Shown: positions 8,501 to 18,677 of the stretch, piece after piece
Numbering within the stretch: position 1 is the stretch's first letter
How the letters are laid out: every line of letters begins with the position of its first letter
NCBI RefSeq assembly: GCF_003258595.1
Contig: NZ_QHHQ01000001.1
Location: 1,612,001 to 1,676,000 of the forward strand
DNA length: 64,000 nucleotides
DNA from: Acuticoccus sediminis
Lineage (GTDB): Bacteria > Pseudomonadota > Alphaproteobacteria > Rhizobiales > Amorphaceae
Direction: 5' to 3'
The notes under the pieces: generated by a model
Told to the model about the DNA's origin: nothing
The model's input: only the letters and a program-made list of their open reading frames with translations
Databases searched by the model: none
Position numbers and translations under genes: made by a program

Positions 8501-10435
8501 ATGACCGTTGAACACACCCGACACAGTCGGCCGTCGCGGTGGTGGCTCGCCGCGTCGGTCCTTCTGGCGATGGCGCTGCTCGCCCCCGGCCCCGCCGCCC
8601 GGGCCCAGCAGGGCGCGAGCGACGCCGCGCCCGCTGCCCCCCAGGCAGAGACGCCGGCGGCGACCCCGGCCCCCGATGGCCCGTCGCCCGGCTCCACGCC
8701 CGGGACGGCCGAGGCGGAGGCCGGCGCACCCGAGGAGAACGAGGAGGCCGACCTCCTGCTCTCGCCGCTTGCGCCGGCTCCGACGACCTCGCCGCGGAAG
8801 ACCTTCACGAGCTTCCGCCGCTTCGTGCAGGACGCCGCCGACACCCTCCGCCTGGCGCTGAAGACGGCCGCCGACGAGCACGCGGTGTTCGACAACGACA
8901 AGATCCGCGCTCTCAAGGCGGATGCGTTCGACGACGTCCGCAGGGCCGCGTCGACCTTCGACCTGTCGGCCATTCCGCCCGTCAACCGCCGCACCGTGGC
9001 GACGAATTCCGTCCTGCTGCTGGAGGAGGTCCTCGACCGCATTCCCCTGCCGGACCTGGAGCGCATCCCGGACGACGCGGCGGTCGATGCCGGCGCCGCG
9101 CCGAACGGCTGGGTGATCCCCGGCACTGAGATCCGGATGGTGCGCTCGGAGGCACCGGACGGCGAGCCGCGCTACCTCTTCTCGGCGGAGACGCTGCAGC
9201 GGCTGCCGGCCTTCTACGCCCAGGTGCGCGAGGCGCCGAAGCTCGCCGACGTCGGGATCGACTACTACCAGTATTTCATCGTCGGCCCGGGCCCCGCGAT
9301 GCCCCTCTTCGTGCACAACATGATCGCACGCTTCCCGGAATGGCTGCGCGTGTCCTACGCGGACCAGGCGGTGTGGCAGTGGATCGCGATGGCTCTGGCG
9401 ACGCTGATCGCGATCGCGATCGTCGTCGCCGCGGTGCGGCTGGAGGCACGACGCTCTCAGTCCCTGAGTGCCGTGAAACGGTCGGCGCACCGGCTGATGC
9501 TGCCGGTCTTCGTCATCCTCGTGCTGTCCCTCTACGAGCATGTCATCGACGACTACATCAACGTCACCGGCCAGTTCCTGGCGATCACCGAGCTAGTGGT
9601 CGAGAGCCTTCAGGCGCTGACGCTCGCGGTCGCCACCATCTTCGCCTTCAACGTGTTCGCGGCGACGATCATCTCGACCCCGCGGATCAAGTCGGAGAGC
9701 CTCGACGCGAGCCTCATCCGGCTGTCGATGCGGGTGCTCGGCATCGCGGTGGCCGGCTACATCGTGTTCCTGGGGGCGACGCGCGTCGGCCTGCCGCTCT
9801 ACGGCGTCATCGCCGGTCTCGGTGTCGGCGGTCTCGCGATCGCGCTCGCGGTCCGGCCGACGCTCGAGAACTTCATCGGCGGCATCATCCTCTACGCCGA
9901 CCGGCCGGTGAAGGTCGGCGACTTCTGCAAGTTCGGCGACATGCTGGGAACGGTGGAGACCATCGGCCTGCGCTCGACCAAGATCCGCGGCCTCGACCGC
10001 ACGCTGGTGACGGTGCAGAACGCGGACTTCTCGCAGATGTCGATCACCAACTTCACGCGGCGTGACTCCAACCTCATGAACACCATGATCGGGTTGCGCT
10101 ACGAGACCTCGCCCGAGCAGCTCCGCGCGATCGTCGGGTCGATCGCGGAGATGCTGCGCGCCGACGAAAGGGTGAAGTCGGAGACGGTGCGCGTGGTCTT
10201 CCGCGGATTCGGCTCGTACTCGCTGGACGTCGAGATCTGGACCTACGTGCTGAGCGCCGACTGGGGCACCTTCCTGCGCATCCAGGAGGAGCTGCTGCTC
10301 AAGGTGATGGACATCGTACGCGAGAACGGCTCGGCCTTCGCGATCCCGGCGCAGACGACCTACCTCGGCACGGACCTGCCGCCGAACACGGACCCGGCGG
10401 CGCTCCCGGCGCCGGAGCTCCAGGCGGCGACGTAG
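8501..10435 (+). CDS. large MscS-family mechanosensitive channel
   Basis: A 644-residue inner-membrane protein. A signal-like hydrophobic segment (about 12-30) leads into an Ala/Pro/Glu-rich linker (30-95) and a periplasmic region. Further transmembrane helices lie near 290-315, 335-350, 370-395 and 410-430. The MscS pore helix and beta domain follow: the Gly/Ala-rich GLGVGGLAIALAVRPTLEN near 446-464 and NADFSQMSITNFTRRD near 507-522. It gates ions or osmolytes under membrane tension. The length and N-terminal extension resemble the medium-to-large MscS paralogues, not the 286-residue E. coli MscS. The ATG at 8501 is preceded by TGGAGGCAG. Confidence 0.9.
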   Translation: MTVEHTRHSRPSRWWLAASVLLAMALLAPGPAARAQQGASDAAPAAPQAETPAATPAPDGPSPGSTPGTAEAEAGAPEENEEADLLLSPLAPAPTTSPRKTFTSFRRFVQDAADTLRLALKTAADEHAVFDNDKIRALKADAFDDVRRAASTFDLSAIPPVNRRTVATNSVLLLEEVLDRIPLPDLERIPDDAAVDAGAAPNGWVIPGTEIRMVRSEAPDGEPRYLFSAETLQRLPAFYAQVREAPKLADVGIDYYQYFIVGPGPAMPLFVHNMIARFPEWLRVSYADQAVWQWIAMALATLIAIAIVVAAVRLEARRSQSLSAVKRSAHRLMLPVFVILVLSLYEHVIDDYINVTGQFLAITELVVESLQALTLAVATIFAFNVFAATIISTPRIKSESLDASLIRLSMRVLGIAVAGYIVFLGATRVGLPLYGVIAGLGVGGLAIALAVRPTLENFIGGIILYADRPVKVGDFCKFGDMLGTVETIGLRSTKIRGLDRTLVTVQNADFSQMSITNFTRRDSNLMNTMIGLRYETSPEQLRAIVGSIAEMLRADERVKSETVRVVFRGFGSYSLDVEIWTYVLSADWGTFLRIQEELLLKVMDIVRENGSAFAIPAQTTYLGTDLPPNTDPAALPAPELQAAT

Positions 10436-10512
10436 CGGCGCCCGCCCCGCCACCGGGCTCCGGGCCGCGTCATGCTGCGCCCGGCGACGGCGGGGCTGCG
10501 CAGCCGCGGGGC

Positions 10513-11268
10513 CTAGGCGGCCTCGTGGCTCATGATGAGGTGGGAGAGGTCGTCCGCGGTCCACCCCTCGAGCGACGTGTCGCGCACGAGGCGGCCGGAC
10601 TTCAACACCAGCGCACGCTGCGCCACCTCGACGACGTCGGCCATGTTGTGGCTGATGAGGATCACGGTGATGCCCTGCGCCGCGATCTCCTTGATGAGGG
10701 AAAGGACCAGCCGGGTCTCGCGGACGCCGAGCGCGGCGGTCGGCTCGTCCATGATGACGATGCGCGCCTTCCACCGCAGCGCCCGGGCGATCGCCACCGC
10801 CTGGCGCTGGCCGCCGGAGAGGTCCGACACGTGCCGGTTCATGTCCGGAACGGCGAGGCGCAGGCGCGAGAGATGCTCGGCCGCCTCCGTCCGCATCCGC
10901 CGCTTGTCCAGCATCCGGAGGCCCGGCAGCACCTGCCGCGTGATCTCCGAGCCGAGGAAGACGTTCTGCGCGATCGTCATCGTCGGCGCCAGCGCGAGGT
11001 CCTGGTAGATCGTTGCGACACCCTGGGAGAGCGCGTCCGCAGGGGAGGCGAACGTCACCTCCTGCCCGGCGAGGCGGATCGTCCCGAACGACGGCGGCTG
11101 CGCGCCCGAGATGATGCGGATCAGGGTCGACTTGCCGGCGCCGTTGTCACCGCAGATCGCCAGCGTCTCCCCCTCCCGGACCGCGAAGGAGACGCCGGAC
11201 AGCGCCTCCACCGCGCCGTAGCGCTTCCCGATGCCGTCGAGGGCGAGGATCGGCGTCCCGTCGGTCAC
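10513..11268 (-). CDS. sugar ABC transporter, single-domain ATPase (FrcA-like)
   Basis: A 251-residue ABC ATPase with Walker A GDNGAGKST (40-48), signature LSGGQRQAV, Walker B IVIMDEPTAAL and H-loop LISHN. RbsA and XylG carry two ATPase domains, but this protein has one, as in FrcA of Sinorhizobium. The GTG start at 11268 overlaps the TGA of the receptor gene. It is the last gene of a four-gene leftward operon: kinase, permease, receptor, ATPase. It ends convergently 77 bases from the MscS gene. Confidence 0.9.
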   Translation of the reverse strand: MTDGTPILALDGIGKRYGAVEALSGVSFAVREGETLAICGDNGAGKSTLIRIISGAQPPSFGTIRLAGQEVTFASPADALSQGVATIYQDLALAPTMTIAQNVFLGSEITRQVLPGLRMLDKRRMRTEAAEHLSRLRLAVPDMNRHVSDLSGGQRQAVAIARALRWKARIVIMDEPTAALGVRETRLVLSLIKEIAAQGITVILISHNMADVVEVAQRALVLKSGRLVRDTSLEGWTADDLSHLIMSHEAA

Positions 11269-12200
11269 TCGGTGATGTACTCCGACACGTTGGACTGATC
11301 GACCAGCACCGGGTCGATGAGATAGTACGGGCCCGACGTGATGTCGGACGGGTCCTCTCCGTCGAGGATGCGCTTGACGCTGTCGACCGCGATCGCGCCC
11401 ATCTCCTCGAACGGGACGGTGACGGTCGCCATCAGCAGGCTCGACTGGTCGGCGATGCGCTCATAGGCCTCGGTGCCGCCGTCGGCCGAGACGAGCACGA
11501 CGTCGCCCTTCGACAGGCCCTGCTGGGCGAGGATGTCGTCGATGATGAAGGCCTGGCCGTCGAACGAGGCCCAGATGCCGTCGATGTTGCCCTGGTTCTG
11601 CAGCAGGAGCGCCTCCATGCCGGAGCGCACGTCCTCGCGCCAGCTCGCCGTGCGCGCCATGGAGTGCGTGCCGGCGACCGTCACCGCCTGGTTCTCGGCA
11701 AGCACCGCGTCGAGGATGCGGCCACGGATGCGGGTCGCGACGTTGCCCTCGAACCGCTCCTCCAGGATGTTCCCCTCGTAGCCGAGCTGGCCCATCAGGT
11801 AGAGCGCCATCAGTGCGCCGACCTGGTACTCGTTGGCCTGCACGTCGAACAGCGTCTGCTGGCTGCCGCCGGAGGCGACCGTGATCACCGGGATGCCCGC
11901 TTCCTTCGCCTCGGCGAGCTGCGCGTCCGTCTCCACCGGCTTGCCCATCGCGATGATGATCGCGTCGACGTCGGCCTGGATGAGGTTCTCGATCTGCGCG
12001 GCGTGCTCGGGCATGGCGCCGGCGGAGTTGAGGAGCGTCACATTCCAGCCGAGCTCCTCGGCCGCGGCCTTGGCGGCGTTGGCGACGCGCGCGTGCGTGT
12101 CGGACGACATCTGGAAGGCCACGATGCCGAGGTCGACGGCCGCCGCCGGGGTGGCGGCGAGGGCCATCGTGGCCGCGGCGATGAGGAAACGAAGGCGCAT
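11265..12200 (-). CDS. sugar ABC transporter, periplasmic binding protein
   Basis: A 311-residue periplasmic-binding-protein fold of the ribose/galactose class (Peripla_BP_4). A cleavable signal peptide covers residues 1-22. The mature protein begins VDLGIVAFQMSSDTHARV, the typical first strand of the class, and contains DAIIIAMGKP and ADGGTEAYE, which border the sugar cleft. The ATG at 12200 has GGGAGATC upstream. The substrate cannot be read from sequence; the FGGY kinase in the same operon suggests a pentose, pentulose or sugar alcohol. Confidence 0.9.
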   Translation of the reverse strand: MRLRFLIAAATMALAATPAAAVDLGIVAFQMSSDTHARVANAAKAAAEELGWNVTLLNSAGAMPEHAAQIENLIQADVDAIIIAMGKPVETDAQLAEAKEAGIPVITVASGGSQQTLFDVQANEYQVGALMALYLMGQLGYEGNILEERFEGNVATRIRGRILDAVLAENQAVTVAGTHSMARTASWREDVRSGMEALLLQNQGNIDGIWASFDGQAFIIDDILAQQGLSKGDVVLVSADGGTEAYERIADQSSLLMATVTVPFEEMGAIAVDSVKRILDGEDPSDITSGPYYLIDPVLVDQSNVSEYITE

Positions 12201-12217
12201 CGGAGGATCTCCCGGGG

Positions 12218-13231
12218 TCAGACGGTGAATGCCGCTTTGGTGAGGACGGAGGCGGACAGGGCGACGGAGGCGAGGATGATCAGGCCGAGCACGATCTCCT
12301 GCACGTAGTAGGCGGCGCCGAGCAGCACCAGGCCGTTGGAGAGGACGCCGATGACGAGTGCGCCGACGACGGTGCCGGGAACGTTCGGCCGGCCCGGCTC
12401 GAACATCGTCATGCCGAGGAGCACCGCGGCGATCCCCTTCATCAGGAAGTCGTCCGCGCTGGTCGGGCCGGCGGAGGACAGCGACGCTGTCAGGAGCACC
12501 GCGCCGAGCCCCGCGAACAGGCCGGAGAGCGCGAGGCCCCACACTTTCATCGAGCGGATCGGGATGCCGGCGAGACGCGCCGCCTCGTCCGCCTGCCCGG
12601 TCGCCGTCAGCCAGACGCCGAAGCGCGTCTGGCGCATCACGAAGAACGCGGCGAGGGCGATGACGACCATCCAGACTACGAGCACCGGGACGCCGCCGAC
12701 GTGGCCGCGGCCGAGCCACAGGAAGCTCTTGTCCCACCGCCCGACCCAGGCAACGCCCTCGGTGAGCGCGAACGCCGTGCCGGTGGCGATGGACGCGGTC
12801 GCGAGGGTGGCGATCAGCGATGGGATCTTCGCGCGCGTCACGAACAGTCCGTTGGCGAGACCGAAGACGCCGCCGATGGCGAGCGCCGCCACGACCGCGA
12901 GCGGCCACGGGTAGCCGTGGTGGACGAGGCCGCCGCAGACGACGCCGGCGAGCGACGCGACCGCGGCGAAGGAGAGGTCGAGCTCCGACGTCGTGAGCGC
13001 GAAGGTGAAGCCGACGGAGAAGACCACCAGGAAGCTCACCTGCCGCAGGATCGTGAACTGGTTGCCGACGGTCAGGAAGTTGTCCGCCGCGAGGGCGAAG
13101 ACGAGGAACACGAGGAGGCCGCCGACCGCGGTGCCGTAGGCGGCGACGAGCGCTCTCGCCCGGGCGCCGGTGAGGGGCGATGCGGCGGGACGCGTCTCGG
13201 CGGCATCCTCGGTGGCGGGGCGGTCGGTCAT
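12218..13231 (-). CDS. sugar ABC transporter, permease
   Basis: A 337-residue BPD_transp_2 (RbsC/XylH/FrcC class) permease with about nine to ten helices. The conserved blocks TTSELDLSFAAVASLAGV (about 85-102) and the ANGLFVTRAKIPSLIATLAT region follow the family pattern; ribose-class permeases usually read GGIDLSVG at the first block. The ATG at 13231 begins a polar cytoplasmic N-terminus. A longer frame to 13294 would run into the kinase gene and is rejected. It works with the receptor and ATPase encoded downstream. Confidence 0.9.
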   Translation of the reverse strand: MTDRPATEDAAETRPAASPLTGARARALVAAYGTAVGGLLVFLVFALAADNFLTVGNQFTILRQVSFLVVFSVGFTFALTTSELDLSFAAVASLAGVVCGGLVHHGYPWPLAVVAALAIGGVFGLANGLFVTRAKIPSLIATLATASIATGTAFALTEGVAWVGRWDKSFLWLGRGHVGGVPVLVVWMVVIALAAFFVMRQTRFGVWLTATGQADEAARLAGIPIRSMKVWGLALSGLFAGLGAVLLTASLSSAGPTSADDFLMKGIAAVLLGMTMFEPGRPNVPGTVVGALVIGVLSNGLVLLGAAYYVQEIVLGLIILASVALSASVLTKAAFTV

Positions 13232-13265
13232 AGCGGCAGCGAACTCGGGACGAAAAACGGGACGA

Positions 13266-14708
13266 TCATTCGCCGACCATGCCGGAAAGTGCAAACGACT
13301 TCAGCGCGGCTCTGGCGGCGCGGCGTTCGGCGAAGACGGCGGCGAATTCCGGGCGCGGCGCGAACGTCCGCTCCGGGGCGTTCATGGCCCGGGCGGCCTC
13401 TGCGAGCGTGGCGTAAACCCCGAGGCCGACCGCCGCGGCCGCGGCCGAGCCGACGAGCCCCGTCTCCACCTCGCGGGGGCGGATCACCGGGAGGCCCAGA
13501 ACGTCGGCCTTGATCTGGCACCAGGCGTCGCTGAGCGCGCCGCCGCCGCAGACGGTGACCGCGCGGGCCGTGGTGCCGGCCGCCTCGGCGGTGCGCACGA
13601 TATCCTCGACCGCGCCGGCGACGCCTTCGATGACGGCGAACATCGCCTCCGCCGGCCCGTGCGCGCGCGACAGTCCGGCGAGGACGCCGCGCACGTCCGG
13701 ACGCCACACCGGCGCCCGCTCGCCGGCGAGGTAGGGGACGAACATCGGCAGTGATTCGCTCGGGCCGAGGCGTCCGGCGGCGTCCACCGCCTCGGCGAGG
13801 GTGCCGGGGAGGCGCAGCATGTCGAATGCCCAGCGCGCGGCGTCGCCACCCGCCTGCGTCGGTCCGCCGAGCTGGAAGGCGTCCTCCGACCAGGGCATGG
13901 GAACGAGGCCGGGGACGCGGGCCGCGCGGGCGGTGACGAGCCCCACCGCCTCGGAGGTGCCGCACACGTCGTAGGCGAGGCCCGGCTCGACGGCACCGGC
14001 GCCGACCGCGCCCGCCCACGTGTCCATCGCGCCGCCGAAGACGGGGAGGCCGGCGAGGCGGTCGAACGGCGCCCCGGTGGCGGTGACGGTGCCGACCGCC
14101 TCCCACGGCATGCGGCGGGGCAGGTCGACGAGGGCGAGCGCGCGGGCGAGCCAGTCCGGCGCGTCCGGAGTGGGGACAAGGTCGTCGAACCGCGCGGCGG
14201 TCACGCCGTCGGCGGCGATGACCCCGGTGAGGCGCAGGTTGAGCGCGTCCTTCGGCTCCAGCACGGCGGCGAGCGCCTCGAAGGTCGCGGGCTCGTGCGC
14301 GTGGAGCCAGGCGATGCGCGCCACGGTGTGGAACGCATTGACCGCGGTGGCGGGATTGTCGATGGGCAGCCACCGGGCACATTCGGCGGCGATCGCCGCC
14401 GCGCGGGTGTCGCGCCAGATGATCGCGGGGCGAAGCGACCGGCCGCCCGCGTCGAGGAACACCTGCGATCGCGTCATGGCGGTGATGGCGATGGCGCGAG
14501 GGGCGACGTCCGCCTCCAGCACCTCGGCCATCGTCTCGGCGAGGGCGTGCCACCACAGGTCCGGGTCCGCCTCGGCCCATCCGGGCGAGGGCTCGGCGAG
14601 GGTGAGCTCGCGGCGGGCGATGGCGTGCGTCGCGCCATCGAGGCCGATGGCGGCGGCACGCAGCGAGCCGGCGCCGAGGTCGGCGGTGAGGATTACCTCT
14701 TGGGTCAT
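13266..14708 (-). CDS. FGGY-family carbohydrate kinase
   Basis: A 480-residue two-domain ASKHA kinase. It has the N-terminal phosphate-binding motif TADLGAGSLRAAAIG (8-22), the substrate region GWAEADPDLWW and IIWRDTRA, the second-domain motif YLAGERAPVW, and the adenosine motif CGGGALSDAWCQIKADVLG. It phosphorylates a sugar or polyol entering through the adjacent ABC importer. The family covers xylulokinase, ribulokinase, gluconokinase and erythritol kinase, and the exact substrate is not resolvable here. It is the first gene of the operon and stops 34 bases before the permease start. Confidence 0.88.
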   Translation of the reverse strand: MTQEVILTADLGAGSLRAAAIGLDGATHAIARRELTLAEPSPGWAEADPDLWWHALAETMAEVLEADVAPRAIAITAMTRSQVFLDAGGRSLRPAIIWRDTRAAAIAAECARWLPIDNPATAVNAFHTVARIAWLHAHEPATFEALAAVLEPKDALNLRLTGVIAADGVTAARFDDLVPTPDAPDWLARALALVDLPRRMPWEAVGTVTATGAPFDRLAGLPVFGGAMDTWAGAVGAGAVEPGLAYDVCGTSEAVGLVTARAARVPGLVPMPWSEDAFQLGGPTQAGGDAARWAFDMLRLPGTLAEAVDAAGRLGPSESLPMFVPYLAGERAPVWRPDVRGVLAGLSRAHGPAEAMFAVIEGVAGAVEDIVRTAEAAGTTARAVTVCGGGALSDAWCQIKADVLGLPVIRPREVETGLVGSAAAAAVGLGVYATLAEAARAMNAPERTFAPRPEFAAVFAERRAARAALKSFALSGMVGE

Positions 14709-14827
14709 GTGACGGTCGTCATGCGGCGGAAGTCGCGGCGAGGCAAGTCATTGCTCCGCAAGGCAGAGCGCCGCCGAAGCCCGCCCCGCCGCCCGGCGCG
14801 CACCGGGCCGGGGATCCGGCGTCCGGT

Positions 14828-15825
14828 TCACGCCGGCTCGGCCTCGACGCGGATGCAGGCGGCGCTGCGGTGCGTGCCGGACGCCCCGCTCCCCGCCACG
14901 GTGCGCAGGGCGGGGTCGGTCCCGGCGCATTCGGGGATGGCGCGCGGGCAGCGCGGGCGAAACCGGCAGCCGGAGGGAATGTCGAGCGGGTTCGGCCATT
15001 GCGTGCCAAGGCCGAGGTCCGGGAGCCCCGTCCCGCCGCCCACCGTGAGGACCGAGCGCGCGAGGGCCAGGGCGTAGGGGTGCCGCGGGTCCTTCAGGAC
15101 CGCACCGGCCGGCCCCTCCTCGACGATGCGGCCGAGGTAGAGGATCGCGACGCGCTCGCACAGGTGCTGCACCACGGCGAGGTCGTGGCTGATGAGGAGC
15201 ATCGCGACGCCGGTCTCCCGGCGCAGGTCGGCGAGGAGGTTGAGGATCTGCGCCTGCACCGAGACGTCGAGCGCCGATGTCGGCTCGTCGCAGATGAGGA
15301 CGTCGGGCCGGATCGCCAGCGCCCGGGCGATGGCGACGCGCTGGCGCTGCCCGCCGGAGAGCTCGCGCGGGCGGGCCGAGGCGACCCGCTGCGGCAGGCC
15401 GACCTGGTCGAGGAGCTCGGCGACGCGCGCCCGCCGCGAATGCCGGTCGCCGATCCGGTGCACCGCGAGCGGCAGTCCGACGATCTCGGCAATGCTGTGG
15501 GCGGGGTTGAGGGAGCCGAACGGGTCCTGGAAGACCGGTTGCACCCGCCGCGCCACTGCGCGCCGGCCGAGCGTTCCGAGCGGGGCGCCGTCGAACAGGA
15601 TCTCGCCGCCCGATGGGGCTTCCACCCCGAGCAGCAGCCGCGCCAGGGTGGACTTTCCAGACCCGCTCTCGCCGACGAGGCCGACCGCGCTTCCTTTCTC
15701 GATCGAGATGCCGACGCCGTCGAGCGCGGTCAGCGTGCGCGGGGCCGAGAAGAGGCCGGCGGTGACGCCGTACTGCTTGACGACACCGCGCGCCTCGAGG
15801 ACCGCCGGGGGCCGGTCCGGCGGGC

Positions 15826-15829
<4 letters not shown>
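14828..15829 (-). CDS. dppF: dipeptide/oligopeptide-type ABC ATPase (DppF/OppF class)
   Basis: A 333-residue ATPase with Walker A GESGSGKST, the QPVFQDPFGSLNP Q-loop block typical of the OppF/DppF class, LSGGQRQRV, ICDEPTSALDVS and LISHD. It has the C-terminal oligopeptide-transporter domain with a Cys-containing cluster (GCRFRPRCPRAIPEC). The Cys quartet in this region can carry an iron-sulfur cluster in some DppD/DppF proteins. The GTG start at 15829 overlaps the TGA of dppD. It is the last gene of the long catabolic block. Confidence 0.9.
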
Positions 15830-16805
<976 letters not shown>

Positions 16806-16809
<4 letters not shown>

Positions 16810-17684
16810 CGCCGCCCTCCGCGCAGCCCGTCCCGCAGGCCGTCGCCCATCAGGTTGATGGCCATGGTGAGGGTGAAGAGGCAGAGCCCCGGCAGCGTGA
16901 TGAGCCAAGGGTCGAAGAACATGTAGTTTTTGCCTTCCGAGAGCATCAGCCCCCACGACGGCAGCGGCGCCTGCACCCCGAGGCCGAGGAAGGACAGCGC
17001 CGCCTCCAGAAGGATCGCGTTGGCGAGCTCGACCGTCGCGACGACGATCACCGCAGGGAGGATGTTGGGCAGGATCTCGCGCGCCAGGATGTGGGCGAGC
17101 GAACAGCCCATCGCCTCGGCCGCGCGCACATAGTCGGCCGAGCGCGCCTGTTGCGTCGCCGTCCGCGTGACGACGGCGAACTGGTCCCAGATGAGGAGGC
17201 CGATGACGAGCGTCACCGTCAGCAGCGAGCCGCCCGCGATGGCGACTACCGCGAGGGCGATCAGGACGATCGGCATCGACAGTCGCGTCGTGATGACGAA
17301 GCCGATGACGGCGTCGACCCGGCCGCCGAAGTAGCCGGCGACGAGGCCGAGCGTGATGCCGATGGTCGCCGAGATCGCAACGGCGACGAGGCCGATCACG
17401 AGCGAGATCCGCGCCCCGTAGAGGAGGCGGGTGAGGTAGTCGCGCCCGATCTGGTCGGTGCCCAGGAGGTGCGTGGGAACCGAGCCCGGATCCCAGAACG
17501 GCGGCTTGAGGCGGTTGGCAATGTCCGGCTGGGCCGGGCCGTACTGCGTCAGCCACGGCGCGAGGATCGCGGCGACGGCGATGACGAGGACCACCGTCCC
17601 GCCGATCACGAAGCTCTTCTGGGAGAACAGCGAGCGCAGTCGCTGGGCGCTGGCGCTCGGCTCCTCGACGGCGGCGTCGGTCAT
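16806..17684 (-). CDS. dppC: dipeptide/oligopeptide-type ABC permease (DppC class)
   Basis: A 292-residue permease with an N-terminal helix (about 24-45), the periplasmic segment containing HLLGTDQIGRDYLTRLLYG that is diagnostic of the DppC/OppC class, then five helices. The EAA coupling loop is seen around AAEAMGCSLAHILAREILPN. The ATG at 17684 overlaps the TGA of dppB. Confidence 0.92.
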
Positions 17685-18601
17685 GCCGCGCTCCGGATCC
17701 GCGGATCCATCCACGCGTTGATGAGGTCCGCGAGCAGGGTGAGGACGATGTAGGCGAGGGAGACCAGGAGCACGATGGCCTGGATCACCGGCATGTCCGA
17801 GCGGGAGAAGGACTGCCAGGCGAGGTAACCGACGCCGTGGATGGCGAACACCGACTCGATGATGATCGAGCCGCCCAGCATGAAGCCGAACTGCACCGCG
17901 GTCAGCGAGATCACCGGCAGGAGCGCGTTGGAGAGCCCCCAGCGGAACAGGATCGCCGGCGAGGCGAGCCCCATGGCGCGCGCGGTGCGGATGTAGTCCG
18001 AGGCGAGGACGTCGAGCATGCCGGCGCGGGTGAGGCGCATCAGGGCGGGCATCGCGAAGGTGCCGAGCGCGATCGTCGGCATGACGAAGTGGGCGAGCGA
18101 GTCGGAGCCCGAGATCGGCAGCCATTTGAGCTGGACGCCGAAGACGATGATGAGCAGCAGCCCGGCCCAGAAGTTCGGGATCGCCTGACCGACCACGGCG
18201 AGCATCAGGCAGACGCGGTCGATCACGGTGTTGGGGAAGACCGCCGCCAGCACGCCGAGCGGAATGGCGAGGGCGAGGGCGAACAGGATCGACAGGAACG
18301 CCAGCAGCGCCGTCGTCGGCACGCGCTCGGCGATCATCGCCGCGACCGGCTCGCCGGTGAGGTAGGACTGGCCGAGGTCGAGGGTCACGATGTCGCCGAG
18401 ATAGTCGAGGTACTGCACCGGCAGCGGGCGGTCGAAGCCGTAGCGCTCGCGGATCGCGGCGATATCGGCGTCGGTCGCGCTGTCAGGCGCGACGGCGAGC
18501 GCAGGATCCACCGCGACGTGCGACAGCACGAACGTGATGACCGAGACCGTGAGAGCCACGGCCACCGCGACGATCAGACGGCGCAGAAGGAAGCGAAGCA
18601 T
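17681..18601 (-). CDS. dppB: dipeptide/oligopeptide-type ABC permease (DppB class)
   Basis: A 306-residue permease starting with the class-typical MLRFLLRRLIVAV helix. The DLGQSYLTGEPV segment and the EAA loop DYIRTARAMGLASPAILFR follow the DppB/OppB pattern, with six helices in all. The start at 18601 is fixed by the conserved first helix; the frame runs on upstream only by chance. It is separated by 76 bases from the receptor gene. Confidence 0.92.
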   Translation of the reverse strand: MLRFLLRRLIVAVAVALTVSVITFVLSHVAVDPALAVAPDSATDADIAAIRERYGFDRPLPVQYLDYLGDIVTLDLGQSYLTGEPVAAMIAERVPTTALLAFLSILFALALAIPLGVLAAVFPNTVIDRVCLMLAVVGQAIPNFWAGLLLIIVFGVQLKWLPISGSDSLAHFVMPTIALGTFAMPALMRLTRAGMLDVLASDYIRTARAMGLASPAILFRWGLSNALLPVISLTAVQFGFMLGGSIIIESVFAIHGVGYLAWQSFSRSDMPVIQAIVLLVSLAYIVLTLLADLINAWMDPRIRSAA

Positions 18602-18677
18602 AGCCTGGCTTTCGAAACGGCCCGCCCCGACGGTATCGGGACGGGCCGGATTTAGGGTGCCGAAGGGCCGTCGTCGA

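Noticed and set aside
8539..9129. Alternative frames over the MscS N-terminus
   Set aside because: They are GC-rich shadows; the annotated frame has the signal sequence, helices and MscS domain.
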